This document shows, piece by piece, positions 54,262-63,431 of a DNA stretch of 64,000 nt. The DNA is taken from positions 1,364,001 through 1,428,000 of the forward strand of contig JAGYIL010000001.1 in the NCBI GenBank assembly GCA_018402545.1. Reading direction: 5' to 3'. The stretch's first letter is position 1. Every line of letters begins with the position of its first letter. The notes under the pieces were generated by a model. The model did no database searches. It was not told the DNA's origin and saw nothing but the letters and a program-made list of their open reading frames with translations. The stretch is from Saccharospirillum sp. Its GTDB lineage: Bacteria > Pseudomonadota > Gammaproteobacteria > Pseudomonadales > Natronospirillaceae. Made by a program: the position numbers and the translations under genes.

Positions 54262-54333
54262 GAAATTTCCCAGTACTTGTTCAATACCCTGGCCACGTTA
54301 ACCCAATAACGAATCAAGGCCCATAACAGCCCC

Positions 54334-55476
54334 CTAGAGAGACTCGCGCATAATGGCGTCAATGACCTCAGTCGACAAAACTACCGGGTTGGCTTTCATC
54401 GAGGATGAGCTGGCCGCGGTGCGGGCCGTTGATGTGATGTGTTCCTCTGTGACACCCAGGGCAGATAAGCCGGGTAAGCCGCTGTCCATAATCCACTGGC
54501 GAAAAGCCGGCAATGCCACATCAGGGCTGGTGTCGAACACTTCTGCTATCCAGCCAACCACACGCTCTATACGCGCCTGTGTTTCAGCGTTCTCTGCATG
54601 GCTCCGGTTAGCCGCAATGCCCGCCGGTAACAGCGCACCGCAGATAGCGCCGTGAGGGGCTCCGCACAGCCCACCCAGTGGGCCGGCAATACCGTGAACT
54701 ACGCCTAGCCCGGAGTTGGCCAACGCCAGCCCGCCAAAAAGACTCACCTGGGCCAGGTCGTCACGCGCCTGTTCAGATTCGGCCCTCATCAGGTGCTGAA
54801 GCGCTCGCAGGCCTTTGGGAATGGCTTCCACACAGAGCAGGTCGGTGAACAGGGTGGCGCGCGACGACACATAGGGCTCGATGACCTGGGTTATTGCATC
54901 CAGGCCTGAATGAAGTGTGACGAGGCGAGGGCAGTGGTCGGTGAGTGACGGGTCGACCAGTGCCAGGTCGGGCAGGAGCTGCGCATCTCTTAGGCTGACT
55001 TTGCGTTGCGCGTCCGGCACATCAATCACTGCGTTGCGGGTTACTTCCGCCCCCGTGCCCGAGGTGGTGGGTACCAGAATCAACGGCAAACGCCGTGCGG
55101 ACAGTGGCAGCCCTTGCCCGACTACCTCCAGGTGGCTCATCAGGTCTGTATTGCTCGGCAACATGGCCGCCAACACCTTGGCTGAATCCATCACCGAGCC
55201 ACCACCGATTCCCAGCACCACCTCGACGCCGAGTGATTTTCCTTGGGCGATCGCGTCGATCAGTGTCTCTAAGTCCGGTTCCTTCGCGATGGAGAGCGTC
55301 TGCACGATCTCAAGATCGGATAGTGATGCGAATACAGGTTCAAGCCTGCCCGGGTTTTGGCCATGTACTATGAGGGCACGAGTGCCCAGTTTTTTAGCGC
55401 GCTCGTTAAGCTGAGCTACTTGCCCCCGACCGAACACGATCTCCTGTGGGGTAAGTAAGTTGAATGCGTTTGTCAT
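54334..55476 (-). CDS. Iron-containing alcohol dehydrogenase
   Basis: A 380-residue group III (iron-type) alcohol dehydrogenase. The NAD-binding GGGSVMDSAKVLA is near residue 95-107, TTSGTGAEVTRNAV near 140, and the metal ligands are in the SGLDAITQVIE and HGIAGPLGGLCGAPHG regions. It likely oxidises or reduces a small alcohol/aldehyde. It is the last gene of a four-gene minus-strand unit (NmrA-like, DUF4345, DUF427, ADH), only 9 bp after the DUF427 gene. Confidence 0.92.
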   Translation of the reverse strand: MTNAFNLLTPQEIVFGRGQVAQLNERAKKLGTRALIVHGQNPGRLEPVFASLSDLEIVQTLSIAKEPDLETLIDAIAQGKSLGVEVVLGIGGGSVMDSAKVLAAMLPSNTDLMSHLEVVGQGLPLSARRLPLILVPTTSGTGAEVTRNAVIDVPDAQRKVSLRDAQLLPDLALVDPSLTDHCPRLVTLHSGLDAITQVIEPYVSSRATLFTDLLCVEAIPKGLRALQHLMRAESEQARDDLAQVSLFGGLALANSGLGVVHGIAGPLGGLCGAPHGAICGALLPAGIAANRSHAENAETQARIERVVGWIAEVFDTSPDVALPAFRQWIMDSGLPGLSALGVTEEHITSTARTAASSSSMKANPVVLSTEVIDAIMRESL

Positions 55477-55485
55477 TTGTTGTTC

Positions 55486-55959
55486 CTACCAGTGTCTCGT
55501 ACCCGGGGCACCTTTGATCTGCCCATCCAGGTTCGGGGTTACCCAACCGCCATAGAAGTCCCCCGGCTGAGGGATGACTTTCATATCACCGACCCAGGCT
55601 GCGTCGACCAGCCCGGCGTAGAAGGCGAGGTAACCTGCCAGCGGTGCAAAGCGCTCGGTCGGGTTGTCATAGGCCCAGGCCGCCCGCCTGGCGGTGGTTT
55701 CGCCAACGATAACATCAAAATAGCGCGCCTTGCCTTTCCACTCGCAAAAGCTGGTGCCGGCAGCAGGCTGCAATTCCGCACGGACATCTTCTGGCGGGAG
55801 GTAGTAGGTGGGCGCATGATGGGTTTCCAGAACCCGCAATGCCCGGGTCGACTCGGCGACCAGTTGGCCGCCAAGCATGATACTGATGCGCTGTGGCACC
55901 GGTTCCAGTGCCGGCGGCCGAGGGTAAGACTGCACGTTTTCGCGGGGAGTGTCTGTCAT
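55486..55959 (-). CDS. DUF427 domain protein
   Basis: A 157-residue protein matching DUF427 (RISIMLGGQLVAES, EWKGKARYFDV, AWAYDNPTERFAPLAGYLAFY). The function is unknown; DUF427 proteins are cytosolic and often lie near oxidoreductases. The ATG at 55959 was chosen because the frame upstream is not conserved. It sits immediately before the ADH gene. Confidence 0.88.
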   Translation of the reverse strand: MTDTPRENVQSYPRPPALEPVPQRISIMLGGQLVAESTRALRVLETHHAPTYYLPPEDVRAELQPAAGTSFCEWKGKARYFDVIVGETTARRAAWAYDNPTERFAPLAGYLAFYAGLVDAAWVGDMKVIPQPGDFYGGWVTPNLDGQIKGAPGTRHW

Positions 55960-56092
55960 GATGCGGTACCTCGTTAGCCATGTAAGGGGCTGATCCTGCA
56001 ACCCGGGTGTGATGACTGTACGAGTAAACCGCATTAATCAGACGACAATAACCCCGGGTATATCGGGTTCGATACACCCGGGTGGGGCATGG

Positions 56093-56522
56093 CTAGCGCA
56101 ATGGCGGAGTCGTCGTTCGAGCCCTCGCGGCAATACCAGCGATGACAATCAACAGCAACAGCGCGGCCTCCACCGCCCAGGCGGCCAGAATGCCGGTTGA
56201 GGGCATGCCATCGACAATCAGCCCCAGCATTCGGCCTGCAACCAGGGCCGTGTAGGTCATGCTGGCGATCACCAACGCCGTGGATTGCAGCGACGGTTTT
56301 ACGACTCCGGCCAGCATCACGCCTCCTGCCAGCATGAGTATGGAGCCCAGGGTTTTAAGATCACTTCGAAGGCTCGCAGACTCGGGCACCGTAATCCCGT
56401 AATCCCGTAATCCCGTAAGACGCGTAAAACGCATCGGGCATTAGCAGAATGGCCATGCCGATGACTGCCGTGAGCGCACCCGCAGTAATGAGGGTTAACT
56501 GAACCAGCCGTAGGTTTTTCAT
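56093..56522 (-). pseudogene. DUF4345 membrane protein gene, frameshifted by an octanucleotide repeat
   Basis: The ATG at 56522 follows GGGAG by 7 bases and comes 11 bp after the NmrA-like stop. It encodes a membrane-segment start (LVQLTLITAGALTAVIGMAI) as in DUF4345 proteins. At 56391-56414 the plus-strand unit GTAATCCC occurs three times, and the frame is lost, ending at TGA 56361-56363 after 53 residues. The rest of the protein, with three membrane segments, is open in another frame to 56093. Removing two repeats (16 nt) restores one 137-codon frame with a junction reading YASYGITVPESAS. It is off in this sequence; switching or a sequencing error are both possible. Confidence 0.85.
56391..56414. 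repeat. Octanucleotide tandem repeat (GTAATCCC)x3 inside a gene
   Basis: Three perfect 8-bp units followed by a partial GTAA. The unit length is not a multiple of three, so each gain or loss changes the reading frame of the DUF4345 gene. Confidence 0.95.
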
Positions 56523-56533
56523 TTCAGTGCTCC

Positions 56534-57364
56534 CTAGGCGTTGTTCCAGACACCGCTTTCATGGGTGGCGCTGACGTAGTCTGCGAACCGCCGTGGTCGC
56601 CGACCCAGTGCCTCTTCAATGCCGTGAGTCAGGTAGCTGTTACGTCCGTCCAGCACCTGGGTGAACAGCTCTCGCATCAGCCAGAGTTCACCCTCACTCA
56701 TGCCCAGTTCACCCAGGTAGGCCAAATAAGGCTCCAGCGGCACCGGGTTGTAATTAGTGGAACGGCCCGTCACCTCTGCTATTTTGGCCACGCAGTCGGC
56801 GAAGGTCATCAACTCCGACCCGGTGACTTCAAACAACCGATTGGCCAGTTCCGGCCGGGTTAGCGCGGCGACCGCGACCTCGGCAATGTCATCACAGTCG
56901 ACAAAGGGTTCTTTCACATCATCGACGGGCAGAGATACCTCGCCTTCAATGACCGACCCGGTAAGGAAGCTCTCGCTGAAGTTCTGAAAAAACCAGGAGG
57001 CGCGCACCACGTTCCAGCGCAGGCCGCTTTCTATCAGCGCGTTTTCCGCGCGAATTGTACCGCTTTCACCCCGGCCGGAAAGCAACACCAAATGCTCTAC
57101 GCCATGTGCCTGCGCCGTCTCAATAAAGGCACGCAGCGTCGGCTCTGCCGCGGGTATGGCCAGGTCGGGCTGAAAGGTGATGTACGCCTGCTTCACGTTC
57201 TGCAGGGTGGCAGACCAGGTCTGCGGGCGGTTCCAGTCAAACGCCGGGTCGGTGGAGCGCGAAACCGGCCGGGTAGCGAGGCCGTTCTGGCGCAGCAGCG
57301 CATCGACGCGGGCGCCGGTTTTACCGTTTTTGCCGATGATAAGAATGGGTGTTTGTGTCGTCAT
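56534..57364 (-). CDS. NmrA-like NAD(P)-binding oxidoreductase
   Basis: A 276-residue atypical short-chain dehydrogenase fold. The N-terminal ILIIGKNGKTGARV is a modified GxxGxxG nucleotide-binding loop (residues about 7-20). The body resembles NmrA/QOR2-like proteins (HLVLLSGRGESGTIRAE, WNVVRASWFFQNF). Such proteins are redox sensors or reductases. It is the first gene of the minus-strand unit and is divergent from an AraC regulator that probably controls it. Confidence 0.88.
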   Translation of the reverse strand: MTTQTPILIIGKNGKTGARVDALLRQNGLATRPVSRSTDPAFDWNRPQTWSATLQNVKQAYITFQPDLAIPAAEPTLRAFIETAQAHGVEHLVLLSGRGESGTIRAENALIESGLRWNVVRASWFFQNFSESFLTGSVIEGEVSLPVDDVKEPFVDCDDIAEVAVAALTRPELANRLFEVTGSELMTFADCVAKIAEVTGRSTNYNPVPLEPYLAYLGELGMSEGELWLMRELFTQVLDGRNSYLTHGIEEALGRRPRRFADYVSATHESGVWNNA

Positions 57365-57571
57365 GGGGTATTTCCTCAGTTATGTATGGAGCAGGGCGGT
57401 TGAAACTGAGGGCCATTCTGAGGGAGGGCTGGTAGACGAACCATAATCAAAAAGCTGTAGTATTTGATTGATCGTCTAAAATAGTTGGACTAACGATCAT
57501 GTATCTGTATATTTTTGAAATCGGATGTCCAAACAGGACGGTCGTTCCAATGTTGAGCAGGCAGGTTAACC

Positions 57572-58567
57572 GTGACAGAGCAACGAAGCGTTCCCGAGCA
57601 CTCCGACTACCTGGGCGAGGCACTGCACCTGCTAAAGCTCAGCGGCACTTTTTATTGCCAGTCTGAACTGCGGGCGCCCTGGGGCGTTGACATGCCGCCG
57701 TTCGAAGACTGCCTGATGATGCACATCATCACCGCCGGGCATTGCTGGCTGATGGTCGAGGGCGAGTCACCCATCCATGTACAGCAGGGCAGCCTGTTGA
57801 TGCTGCCTCATGGCCGGGGCCATCGCATTGCCAGCTCACCGGAGCAAGCCACTACGCCACTGTTCGACATACCCGTGCACCACATCAGTGACCGGTACGA
57901 CCTCATGTCATTCGGCGGAGGCGGGGAAGTCTGCCGTGCCACCTGCTGCGTGGCCCGTTTCGACCATGTGGCAGGCCAGCAACTGATTCGGCATTTACCA
58001 GCGGTGATGGTGGTGAATACCTGGGAAGAGGCCGAGGGCAGTTGGCTGCAAAGCACGCTACGCTACATGGCGCACGAAGCTCAAAAACTCAGCCCGGGCG
58101 GCGAGACCGTGATGTCTCACCTGGCCGATATTCTGATCATTCAAGCCATCCGCACCTGGCTGGAAAAAGGCACCCAGGCCGACATCGGCTGGTTGGCTGC
58201 ACTGCGCGACCCGCAAATCGGCCGCACCCTGGCGGCCATGCACCGCAACCCGGAAACCGACTGGACCATTGAACGCCTGGCCGGTGTGGCCAGCATGTCA
58301 CGCTCTGGCTACAGCGCTCGCTTTACCGACCTGATGGGCGAACCGGCCATGCGGTACCTTAAACGCTGGCGTATGCAGATGGCCCGATTGCAACTGAAAA
58401 ACAGTTCCGACTCGATGATAGCGATCGCAGAAAAGCTTGGGTATCAGAGTGAGGCTGCGTTTAGCCGGGCGTTTAAGCGCGTGTTTGGTGTGGCGCCGGG
58501 GAGTGTGAGGAAAGAGGCAAGGGTAGAAGCCTCTGGTGCGGGTGCGATGATCGGTGTCAGCTATTGA
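57572..58567 (+). CDS. AraC-family regulator with cupin_6-type N-terminus
   Basis: A 331-residue regulator. The N-terminal cupin (about residues 15-190; GHCWLMVEGES, GSLLMLPHGRGHR) resembles AraC regulators that sit beside oxidoreductases. The C-terminal DNA-binding domain (about 215-310) holds WTIERLAGVASMSRSGYSARF and IAEKLGYQSEAAFSRAFKRVF. The start is a GTG at 57572. It is divergent from the NmrA-DUF4345-DUF427-ADH unit across 207 bp, its likely target. Confidence 0.9.
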   Translation: MTEQRSVPEHSDYLGEALHLLKLSGTFYCQSELRAPWGVDMPPFEDCLMMHIITAGHCWLMVEGESPIHVQQGSLLMLPHGRGHRIASSPEQATTPLFDIPVHHISDRYDLMSFGGGGEVCRATCCVARFDHVAGQQLIRHLPAVMVVNTWEEAEGSWLQSTLRYMAHEAQKLSPGGETVMSHLADILIIQAIRTWLEKGTQADIGWLAALRDPQIGRTLAAMHRNPETDWTIERLAGVASMSRSGYSARFTDLMGEPAMRYLKRWRMQMARLQLKNSSDSMIAIAEKLGYQSEAAFSRAFKRVFGVAPGSVRKEARVEASGAGAMIGVSY

Positions 58568-58682
58568 AGATTCAGAGCTGATGTTCTAGCAGCTAGTTTT
58601 ATGGTTTTGATAGGGCCTTAGGTACATGTCTCGACAGATGTATATTGAAGCCATCTCAATGGATGGCCGAAGAGCCTTAGAG

Positions 58683-58696
58683 CCACCTTTCGGTGG
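58683..58696. terminator. Hairpin between convergent genes
   Basis: CCACC-TTTC-GGTGG at 58683-58696. A second stem, GCCATC / GATGGC, lies at 58650-58667. Both sit between convergent stops. T runs are short, so termination is only a guess. Confidence 0.4.
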
Positions 58697-58720
58697 AGTG
58701 GCTGACTATCGATTGCAGAG

Positions 58721-59158
58721 TTAAGCTGCCTTGGTGTTAGCCTTGTATGCCCGGTACAGCCTTTCTACAAGGAACATAAGCCCCACCAATACGCCCACGG
58801 CCAAAGACAACAAAAAGCCATCCACAAGAGTTGCAAAGTACGCTTGAAAGAAACCCTTTTCCGGAAAAACGGCACCAACGACGATCATGGCACCTATTCC
58901 CGCCCATATCTCCAACACAGGGGCGAACTGGGTGCAGGCTTTTACCACCGTGGCAATGATTAACCTGAGCACAAAGGCGTTCCAGCCTTTTTGAAGGGCC
59001 CAGCGCTCCAAAGCCACATAGAAACCGATGAAAGTGACCACTCCGGCAACCATGGCGGTAATTTCAGATGGCGTTCTTGATTCTGACAGTGCGAAGGTGA
59101 AGCTGATTACGGCATTCAGGCAGACAAGAATGGTCCATTTGGCGATCAGTTTAGCCAT
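58721..59158 (-). CDS. Small integral membrane protein, unknown family
   Basis: A 145-residue protein with four hydrophobic segments (residues about 5-25, 35-52, 80-100 and 108-132) and a short basic tail. It resembles no family I can name. Neighbours give no clue. Confidence 0.65.
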   Translation of the reverse strand: MAKLIAKWTILVCLNAVISFTFALSESRTPSEITAMVAGVVTFIGFYVALERWALQKGWNAFVLRLIIATVVKACTQFAPVLEIWAGIGAMIVVGAVFPEKGFFQAYFATLVDGFLLSLAVGVLVGLMFLVERLYRAYKANTKAA

Positions 59159-59280
59159 GGTTTATTCCTTTTGGGTGGCCAGTGATAATGCTGCAGTGGG
59201 TGTCATTCTAATTTTAGCAGCAAGCGTTGAGGCCTTAGTCTTTGCCTCAATTGAAAGTGTGGTCGAATGGAGTTGGCTGA

Positions 59281-59607
59281 CTACCCGAATGCGACCTGAT
59301 AGGGGCGGTCAATGGCCTCTCGCAGTTGGCCGATCGAAAATACGCGCCCGAATTCCGCAAATTTCTGGCCATCGAACCAAACCTGAACCAGGGGCAGACT
59401 GAACACGCGTTCCTGTGCACAGATTACTGAACCAGAGTCATGGCAGTCTATGTAGTAGCCATTTAGCTTGGGAAACTCTTCGGTCAGCATTGCTTCAATC
59501 CTGGGCTTCAGCGTTTGGCACACTCCGCAATCCCGCCCACCGAAAAGCAGGAAGGTAGCACCTGCCTTGCTCCTGTTCAGCTCTGCCTGGTCACTAATAA
59601 TCTGCAT
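59281..59607 (-). CDS. Thioredoxin-like protein
   Basis: A 108-residue thioredoxin-fold protein. The active site is Cys27-Gly-Val-Cys30 (GGRDCGVCQTLKP), and a cis-Pro follows in FSLPLVQVWFDG. No signal peptide is seen, so it is cytoplasmic. It resembles small co-chaperone or reductase thioredoxins. The ATG at 59607 follows GAGGGG by 7 bases; an ATG at 59622 is possible. Confidence 0.85.
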   Translation of the reverse strand: MQIISDQAELNRSKAGATFLLFGGRDCGVCQTLKPRIEAMLTEEFPKLNGYYIDCHDSGSVICAQERVFSLPLVQVWFDGQKFAEFGRVFSIGQLREAIDRPYQVAFG

Positions 59608-59784
59608 TGGACCACCCCTCATGTCGTTCCCGGCGCACTGCTAGGTCTCATTCTGATGCTTCATCCTGAATCGTTAATCCGGGATTTTGAATCTAACCGA
59701 AATACCAACACGATGGTTTTAAACCAAAGCTAACGTAGTCAAAATGCTGACCTGTGCTTAAGGCTGGTGCCCCGTTAATCCACG

Positions 59785-60090
59785 TTATCGAGGCATGGCC
59801 AGGCCATTGTTAACGCTCTTTGCGCGGCCAGTGCGTAACCGGGTTCTCACGGTCAGTGTTAAGACACCCCCAGAAAGAATCAGCGTAACCAGGTTTGCCA
59901 GCAGCATTGGCAAGTCACCAATGATGATTGCATAGATCAGCCAAAGTGCAACGCCCAGGGTGAAAATGGCATACATGCCCAGTGAGATGCCTTCAACATT
60001 CTTGGTTTTCAGGATTTGTACCACTTGAGGTACGAAAGCAGCCGTCGTGAGGCACGCGGCAGCCAGGCCGATTAACGTCATTAATTCCAT
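59785..60090 (-). CDS. SemiSWEET-like PQ-loop transporter
   Basis: A 101-residue protein with three membrane segments and a PQ-loop motif (AAFVPQVVQILKTKNVEGIS, residues about 16-35), the size and layout of bacterial SemiSWEETs, which dimerise to move sugars. The substrate is unknown. The start at 60090 is preceded by a C-rich sequence rather than a good ribosome-binding site; the next in-frame ATG is three codons on. Confidence 0.88.
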   Translation of the reverse strand: MELMTLIGLAAACLTTAAFVPQVVQILKTKNVEGISLGMYAIFTLGVALWLIYAIIIGDLPMLLANLVTLILSGGVLTLTVRTRLRTGRAKSVNNGLAMPR

Positions 60091-60461
60091 GGGGGGAGCT
60101 CGATAAATGTTCAGCGTTGTAGGTGCAGATAGGCAATGAGCCTGCTGGCAAGTGTTAACAGAGCCGTTCCGTGATCGACAGACTCTGTCTGTCAAAATGG
60201 TAAATGCGGCGATACGCTTTCGCAATGGATAACACCCAAGGTTAGCCTGATACTTTCTAAGCTGATAGGTTATTAAAAGTAACCTGTGGAGTGATGGCAG
60301 GTGGCACAGCAGGCAGCCCCGTGCCGCCAGTTACCGGCCGCTTCGCCGGGCACGCATCAGCGGTCTTCAATAGCAGAGCACTGACCAGGGTGTCTATAAA
60401 GGTATACTACTGACCAAATGGGCATTTCCAGAAGAACCATAGCCTTGGGAGGGGCCGAAGC

Positions 60462-60839
60462 ATGAGCTACGCCAACCAACCGCAGACCGCTCTCCGATAC
60501 CCCGCCAGCGCGGTGCTGGCCGCCTTACTCATGTTGCTGCTACTGGGTGCCTGCAGCGATACCATGACAGACGTTCCTTTGGCTGCGCTGGTTGAGCAGC
60601 AGGCTGAATACAATGGCCAGACCCTGTCGACCACAGGTACGGTCCGGACCTTTGATGAGCCACGCCATTACTGGATTGAAGACGATGACCTGAATCGGGT
60701 TGCGATAGAACCGGATGAGGCGGTGTCAGACTTTGTGGGCAAGCGAGTCCGGGTAACCGGAGACTACCGGGCCGACCGTGAGACAGGCCGTATACTGGAA
60801 GCTACCGAGGTAACCGTATTGGATGCTGGGCCTGAATAA
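60462..60839 (+). CDS. Lipoprotein with OB-fold-like domain
   Basis: A 125-residue predicted lipoprotein: basic start, hydrophobic segment and lipobox LLGAC (Cys31). The mature part (about 40-122) has a pattern like small OB-fold/tRNA_anti-like domains (TLSTTGTVRTFDEPRHYWIEDDD, GKRVRVTGDYR). These bind nucleic acids or metals in other contexts; here, outside the cytoplasm, the role is unknown. GGAGG precedes the ATG. Confidence 0.75.
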   Translation: MSYANQPQTALRYPASAVLAALLMLLLLGACSDTMTDVPLAALVEQQAEYNGQTLSTTGTVRTFDEPRHYWIEDDDLNRVAIEPDEAVSDFVGKRVRVTGDYRADRETGRILEATEVTVLDAGPE

Positions 60840-60986
60840 GTTTGCTCAGTCACCTCATCAACATTCGGGCATTGCCTATATGGGTGCCCCATCTGCCCCT
60901 CTCTGGATGCAAACCCAATGCATTGCTTCGCTCTGAACATACGTCCAATATGATGAAAGGCTGCCCAAAAGAAGATGTTTTACCGG

Positions 60987-61799
60987 TCATTCAATTTTTA
61001 CGTCGTACTTTCTAAGTAGTTTGTCTTCCATTTCTCCTTTCAGGGAAAGCCGCCCCTCATTCCATATTCGTATCAACTCCTGTCTTTCTGCTTCGGGAAT
61101 TCTCATTGAAAAGATGGGTTTTTCGACCAGATTGTTCTCAAGCCCGGGTTGCACGATACTAAGCTCTTCATTAAGGTTCATTTGGTTCAGAACGTGTTGA
61201 AGAACAAGTTTATTGTCTACATACACATCGACTCTGTTTTCGCTGATCATTTCAAATATTCGGTTAACCACATCATCGTAGCCTGCAATCACCTCTACAG
61301 AATCGACATTCCGAGGATCATCAATATACGCCTGATAACCCGCACTCATTGAACTGTAATCCCAGCCTGGCCCCGTGGCAATTCGTCGGCCCCTTAACGA
61401 TTCAACGCCCTCATAGCGCCAGGTATCTTCCTTGCGGACAACAAACGCCGAGGGGTACGAAAACGTCTCCTGTTGAGCGTACTCGAAAGCCTGCTCGGAC
61501 CGTTCTGAATACAAATACTCCGGCAGCATGTCACATAAACCTTCAGCTACCATATCCAACCCTCTTGCCAGGGGTACTTCATAATACTGAATATCGTAGC
61601 CTTCTTCGGTGTATATATGTTCAAGCATATCAATAACCACACCCCGTTCATTAGAGCCTTCAGACGGAAACATGGTCATTGGCGCCCACTGGTCGTAGCA
61701 CACCTTTAACGTCGCGGCGAAACCGACGTTGAACTGACTGCATACCAACCAGCCAAGGGCTGTCAGCAGTGAGCCATGCAGATACTTATTGTTCAACAC
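60987..61799 (-). CDS. Periplasmic solute-binding protein (SBP_bac_3 type)
   Basis: A protein of about 270 residues resembling amino-acid-type periplasmic binding proteins: signal peptide, then LKVCYDQWAPMTMF, GVVIDMLEHI, LCDMLPEYLY and GRRIATGPGWDYS. I favour a GTG start at 61799, with AAGGG about 8 bases upstream, which overlaps the diguanylate cyclase gene by 14 bp; an ATG at 61826 is also possible. No ABC permease is next to it. Pairing with a membrane GGDEF protein suggests a sensory rather than transport role. Confidence 0.82.
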   Translation of the reverse strand: MLNNKYLHGSLLTALGWLVCSQFNVGFAATLKVCYDQWAPMTMFPSEGSNERGVVIDMLEHIYTEEGYDIQYYEVPLARGLDMVAEGLCDMLPEYLYSERSEQAFEYAQQETFSYPSAFVVRKEDTWRYEGVESLRGRRIATGPGWDYSSMSAGYQAYIDDPRNVDSVEVIAGYDDVVNRIFEMISENRVDVYVDNKLVLQHVLNQMNLNEELSIVQPGLENNLVEKPIFSMRIPEAERQELIRIWNEGRLSLKGEMEDKLLRKYDVKIE

Positions 61800-63066
61800 G
61801 ATCGCGGCCCTTATCTTTTGCGCCATAGAGTTTAACGTCGGCGCGTTTAAACAGCGCATCAACAGACTGATCTTCCACCGTAGAGGATTCGATGCCCAAA
61901 CTGACAGTATAGCTAATGGATACACCGTCGACCTCAAAATGGGATGTACTGATGGCGGTTCGCACCTTCTCGGCGATCTGAAATGCGGCTTCCGCTTCAG
62001 TATCGGGAAGAAACAAGGCAAACTCCTCTCCACCGACTCTACCAATAAGATCAGACTCTCTCAGAAGACCATTGATCGTTCTGACAAAGTGAACGAGTAT
62101 CTGGTCACCCGCAAAATGGCCGTATGTATCGTTAAAATACTTAAAATGATCCAGGTCCATCAGCACAAACGATGCAGTCGATTTTTGTCGCCGGGAAAGT
62201 AGAAGAAGATGCTGGGCGGTCTCGAAAAAACTCCCTCTGTTCAGTGCACCTGTCAGGGAATCCCGGGTAGCGAGTACCTTAAGCTGTTCATTAGCAACTT
62301 GTAACTCTGCAGTGCGTTTCGCTACCGCTTCTTCCAACCAGTTACGCTTTGCCTGTTCATTTTCAAGGAGACGCCGTCGATCGCTTTCCATGGAGGAGAG
62401 CATGCTATTCATATGAGTCTGAAGTTGACTCAGCTCATTGTTCTCAATATTGGACAGATTGATACGTGTGCGGATACTCGGATCGAGCTGAACGTCATTA
62501 ACCTGAACCATTAACTCCTTTAACGGACGGGCCAAATATCGATCAAATGCCCAAATAAATAACCAGAATAGAATGGATAGCTTTATAAAAGCAGTTATGA
62601 CAATAAGTGAAAAGCCGAAAATAACCCGATCTAGAACGACCTCGGATGAGGAGTATAGTATTAGGGACCCGAGAGGAATTCGTTCACCATTCAGAGTCCA
62701 AAACAAGTCGGATTGAAAATCGAAAACAGCCAATGGCTCAGAACCAGAGGAATACGACCGTTTCGAAACAAGGGTAGTGCCATTTTTATCTACAATATCT
62801 ACGCCTGCAATAATGGGCATCTTAATGAGCCCATCGACCAAAACATTAACCTGATTACGGTCATATTGCCACAAGCTAGTCGATATTGGACCCCTCACGG
62901 TACCTTCCAACTCGGTCACTTCATTTAAAATGGAATCCTGAGCTTTCAAATATTCGGTAGCGAACTGCACGCAAGTTATTACAAAGGTTACACCCAGGTA
63001 GATGGTAAAAATAACCCGCATCATCTTTTGTGAAAGATTATTTGGGCGAAGAAAACTCAGTACCAT
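61786..63066 (-). CDS. Membrane diguanylate cyclase (GGDEF)
   Basis: A 426-residue inner-membrane enzyme that makes cyclic di-GMP. It has membrane segments at about 16-35 and 150-173, a periplasmic sensor of about 115 residues between them, a HAMP-like region (about 174-225), a coiled-coil linker and a GGDEF domain (about 262-424). The active site GGEEF is at 345-349, and the inhibitory I-site Arg336-x2-Asp339 is present, so product inhibition is expected. ATG 63066 has AAAGG upstream; a TTG at 63096 is less likely. The binding protein gene overlaps its end. Confidence 0.92.
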   Translation of the reverse strand: MVLSFLRPNNLSQKMMRVIFTIYLGVTFVITCVQFATEYLKAQDSILNEVTELEGTVRGPISTSLWQYDRNQVNVLVDGLIKMPIIAGVDIVDKNGTTLVSKRSYSSGSEPLAVFDFQSDLFWTLNGERIPLGSLILYSSSEVVLDRVIFGFSLIVITAFIKLSILFWLFIWAFDRYLARPLKELMVQVNDVQLDPSIRTRINLSNIENNELSQLQTHMNSMLSSMESDRRRLLENEQAKRNWLEEAVAKRTAELQVANEQLKVLATRDSLTGALNRGSFFETAQHLLLLSRRQKSTASFVLMDLDHFKYFNDTYGHFAGDQILVHFVRTINGLLRESDLIGRVGGEEFALFLPDTEAEAAFQIAEKVRTAISTSHFEVDGVSISYTVSLGIESSTVEDQSVDALFKRADVKLYGAKDKGRDRVEQ

Positions 63067-63096
63067 TTGTGTAGCCTTTAAAAAAGAGTCTTTCAA

Positions 63097-63431
63097 AAGA
63101 GCCGTTCAACTCCTTCAGATACTAGAAGAATCCCCCTCTTAATGGAATATCTATTTAAGGTTGTGCTGATATTTGTTGAAATACACAACAAAGTCCATCG
63201 ACTGAGGGTAAACCGCCAACCTTTAACAGGCCAGCCGACAACGTTGGTAATTTTGATTGTCTCCCAATCCAATGCTTGATTCTGGATTGAGTGTCCAGTG
63301 TTGTATACCAGCCAATCGGGACACCCAGCTCTATATCGATATATCAAAACCATCAAAAGTAAGGTTTTGATAGTCGTCTAATGTGGGTGTCACAATAGTT
63401 AAGCGCGGGAGCGATTTGGCTGAAGCCGGGT
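63097..63431. other. Intergenic stretch without a gene
   Basis: About 335 bp, AT-richer than its surroundings. One hairpin, TATCAAAAC (63342-63350) / GTTTTGATA (63364-63372), lies after the DeoR-family gene but lacks a T run in that direction. Nothing else stands out. Confidence 0.5.
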
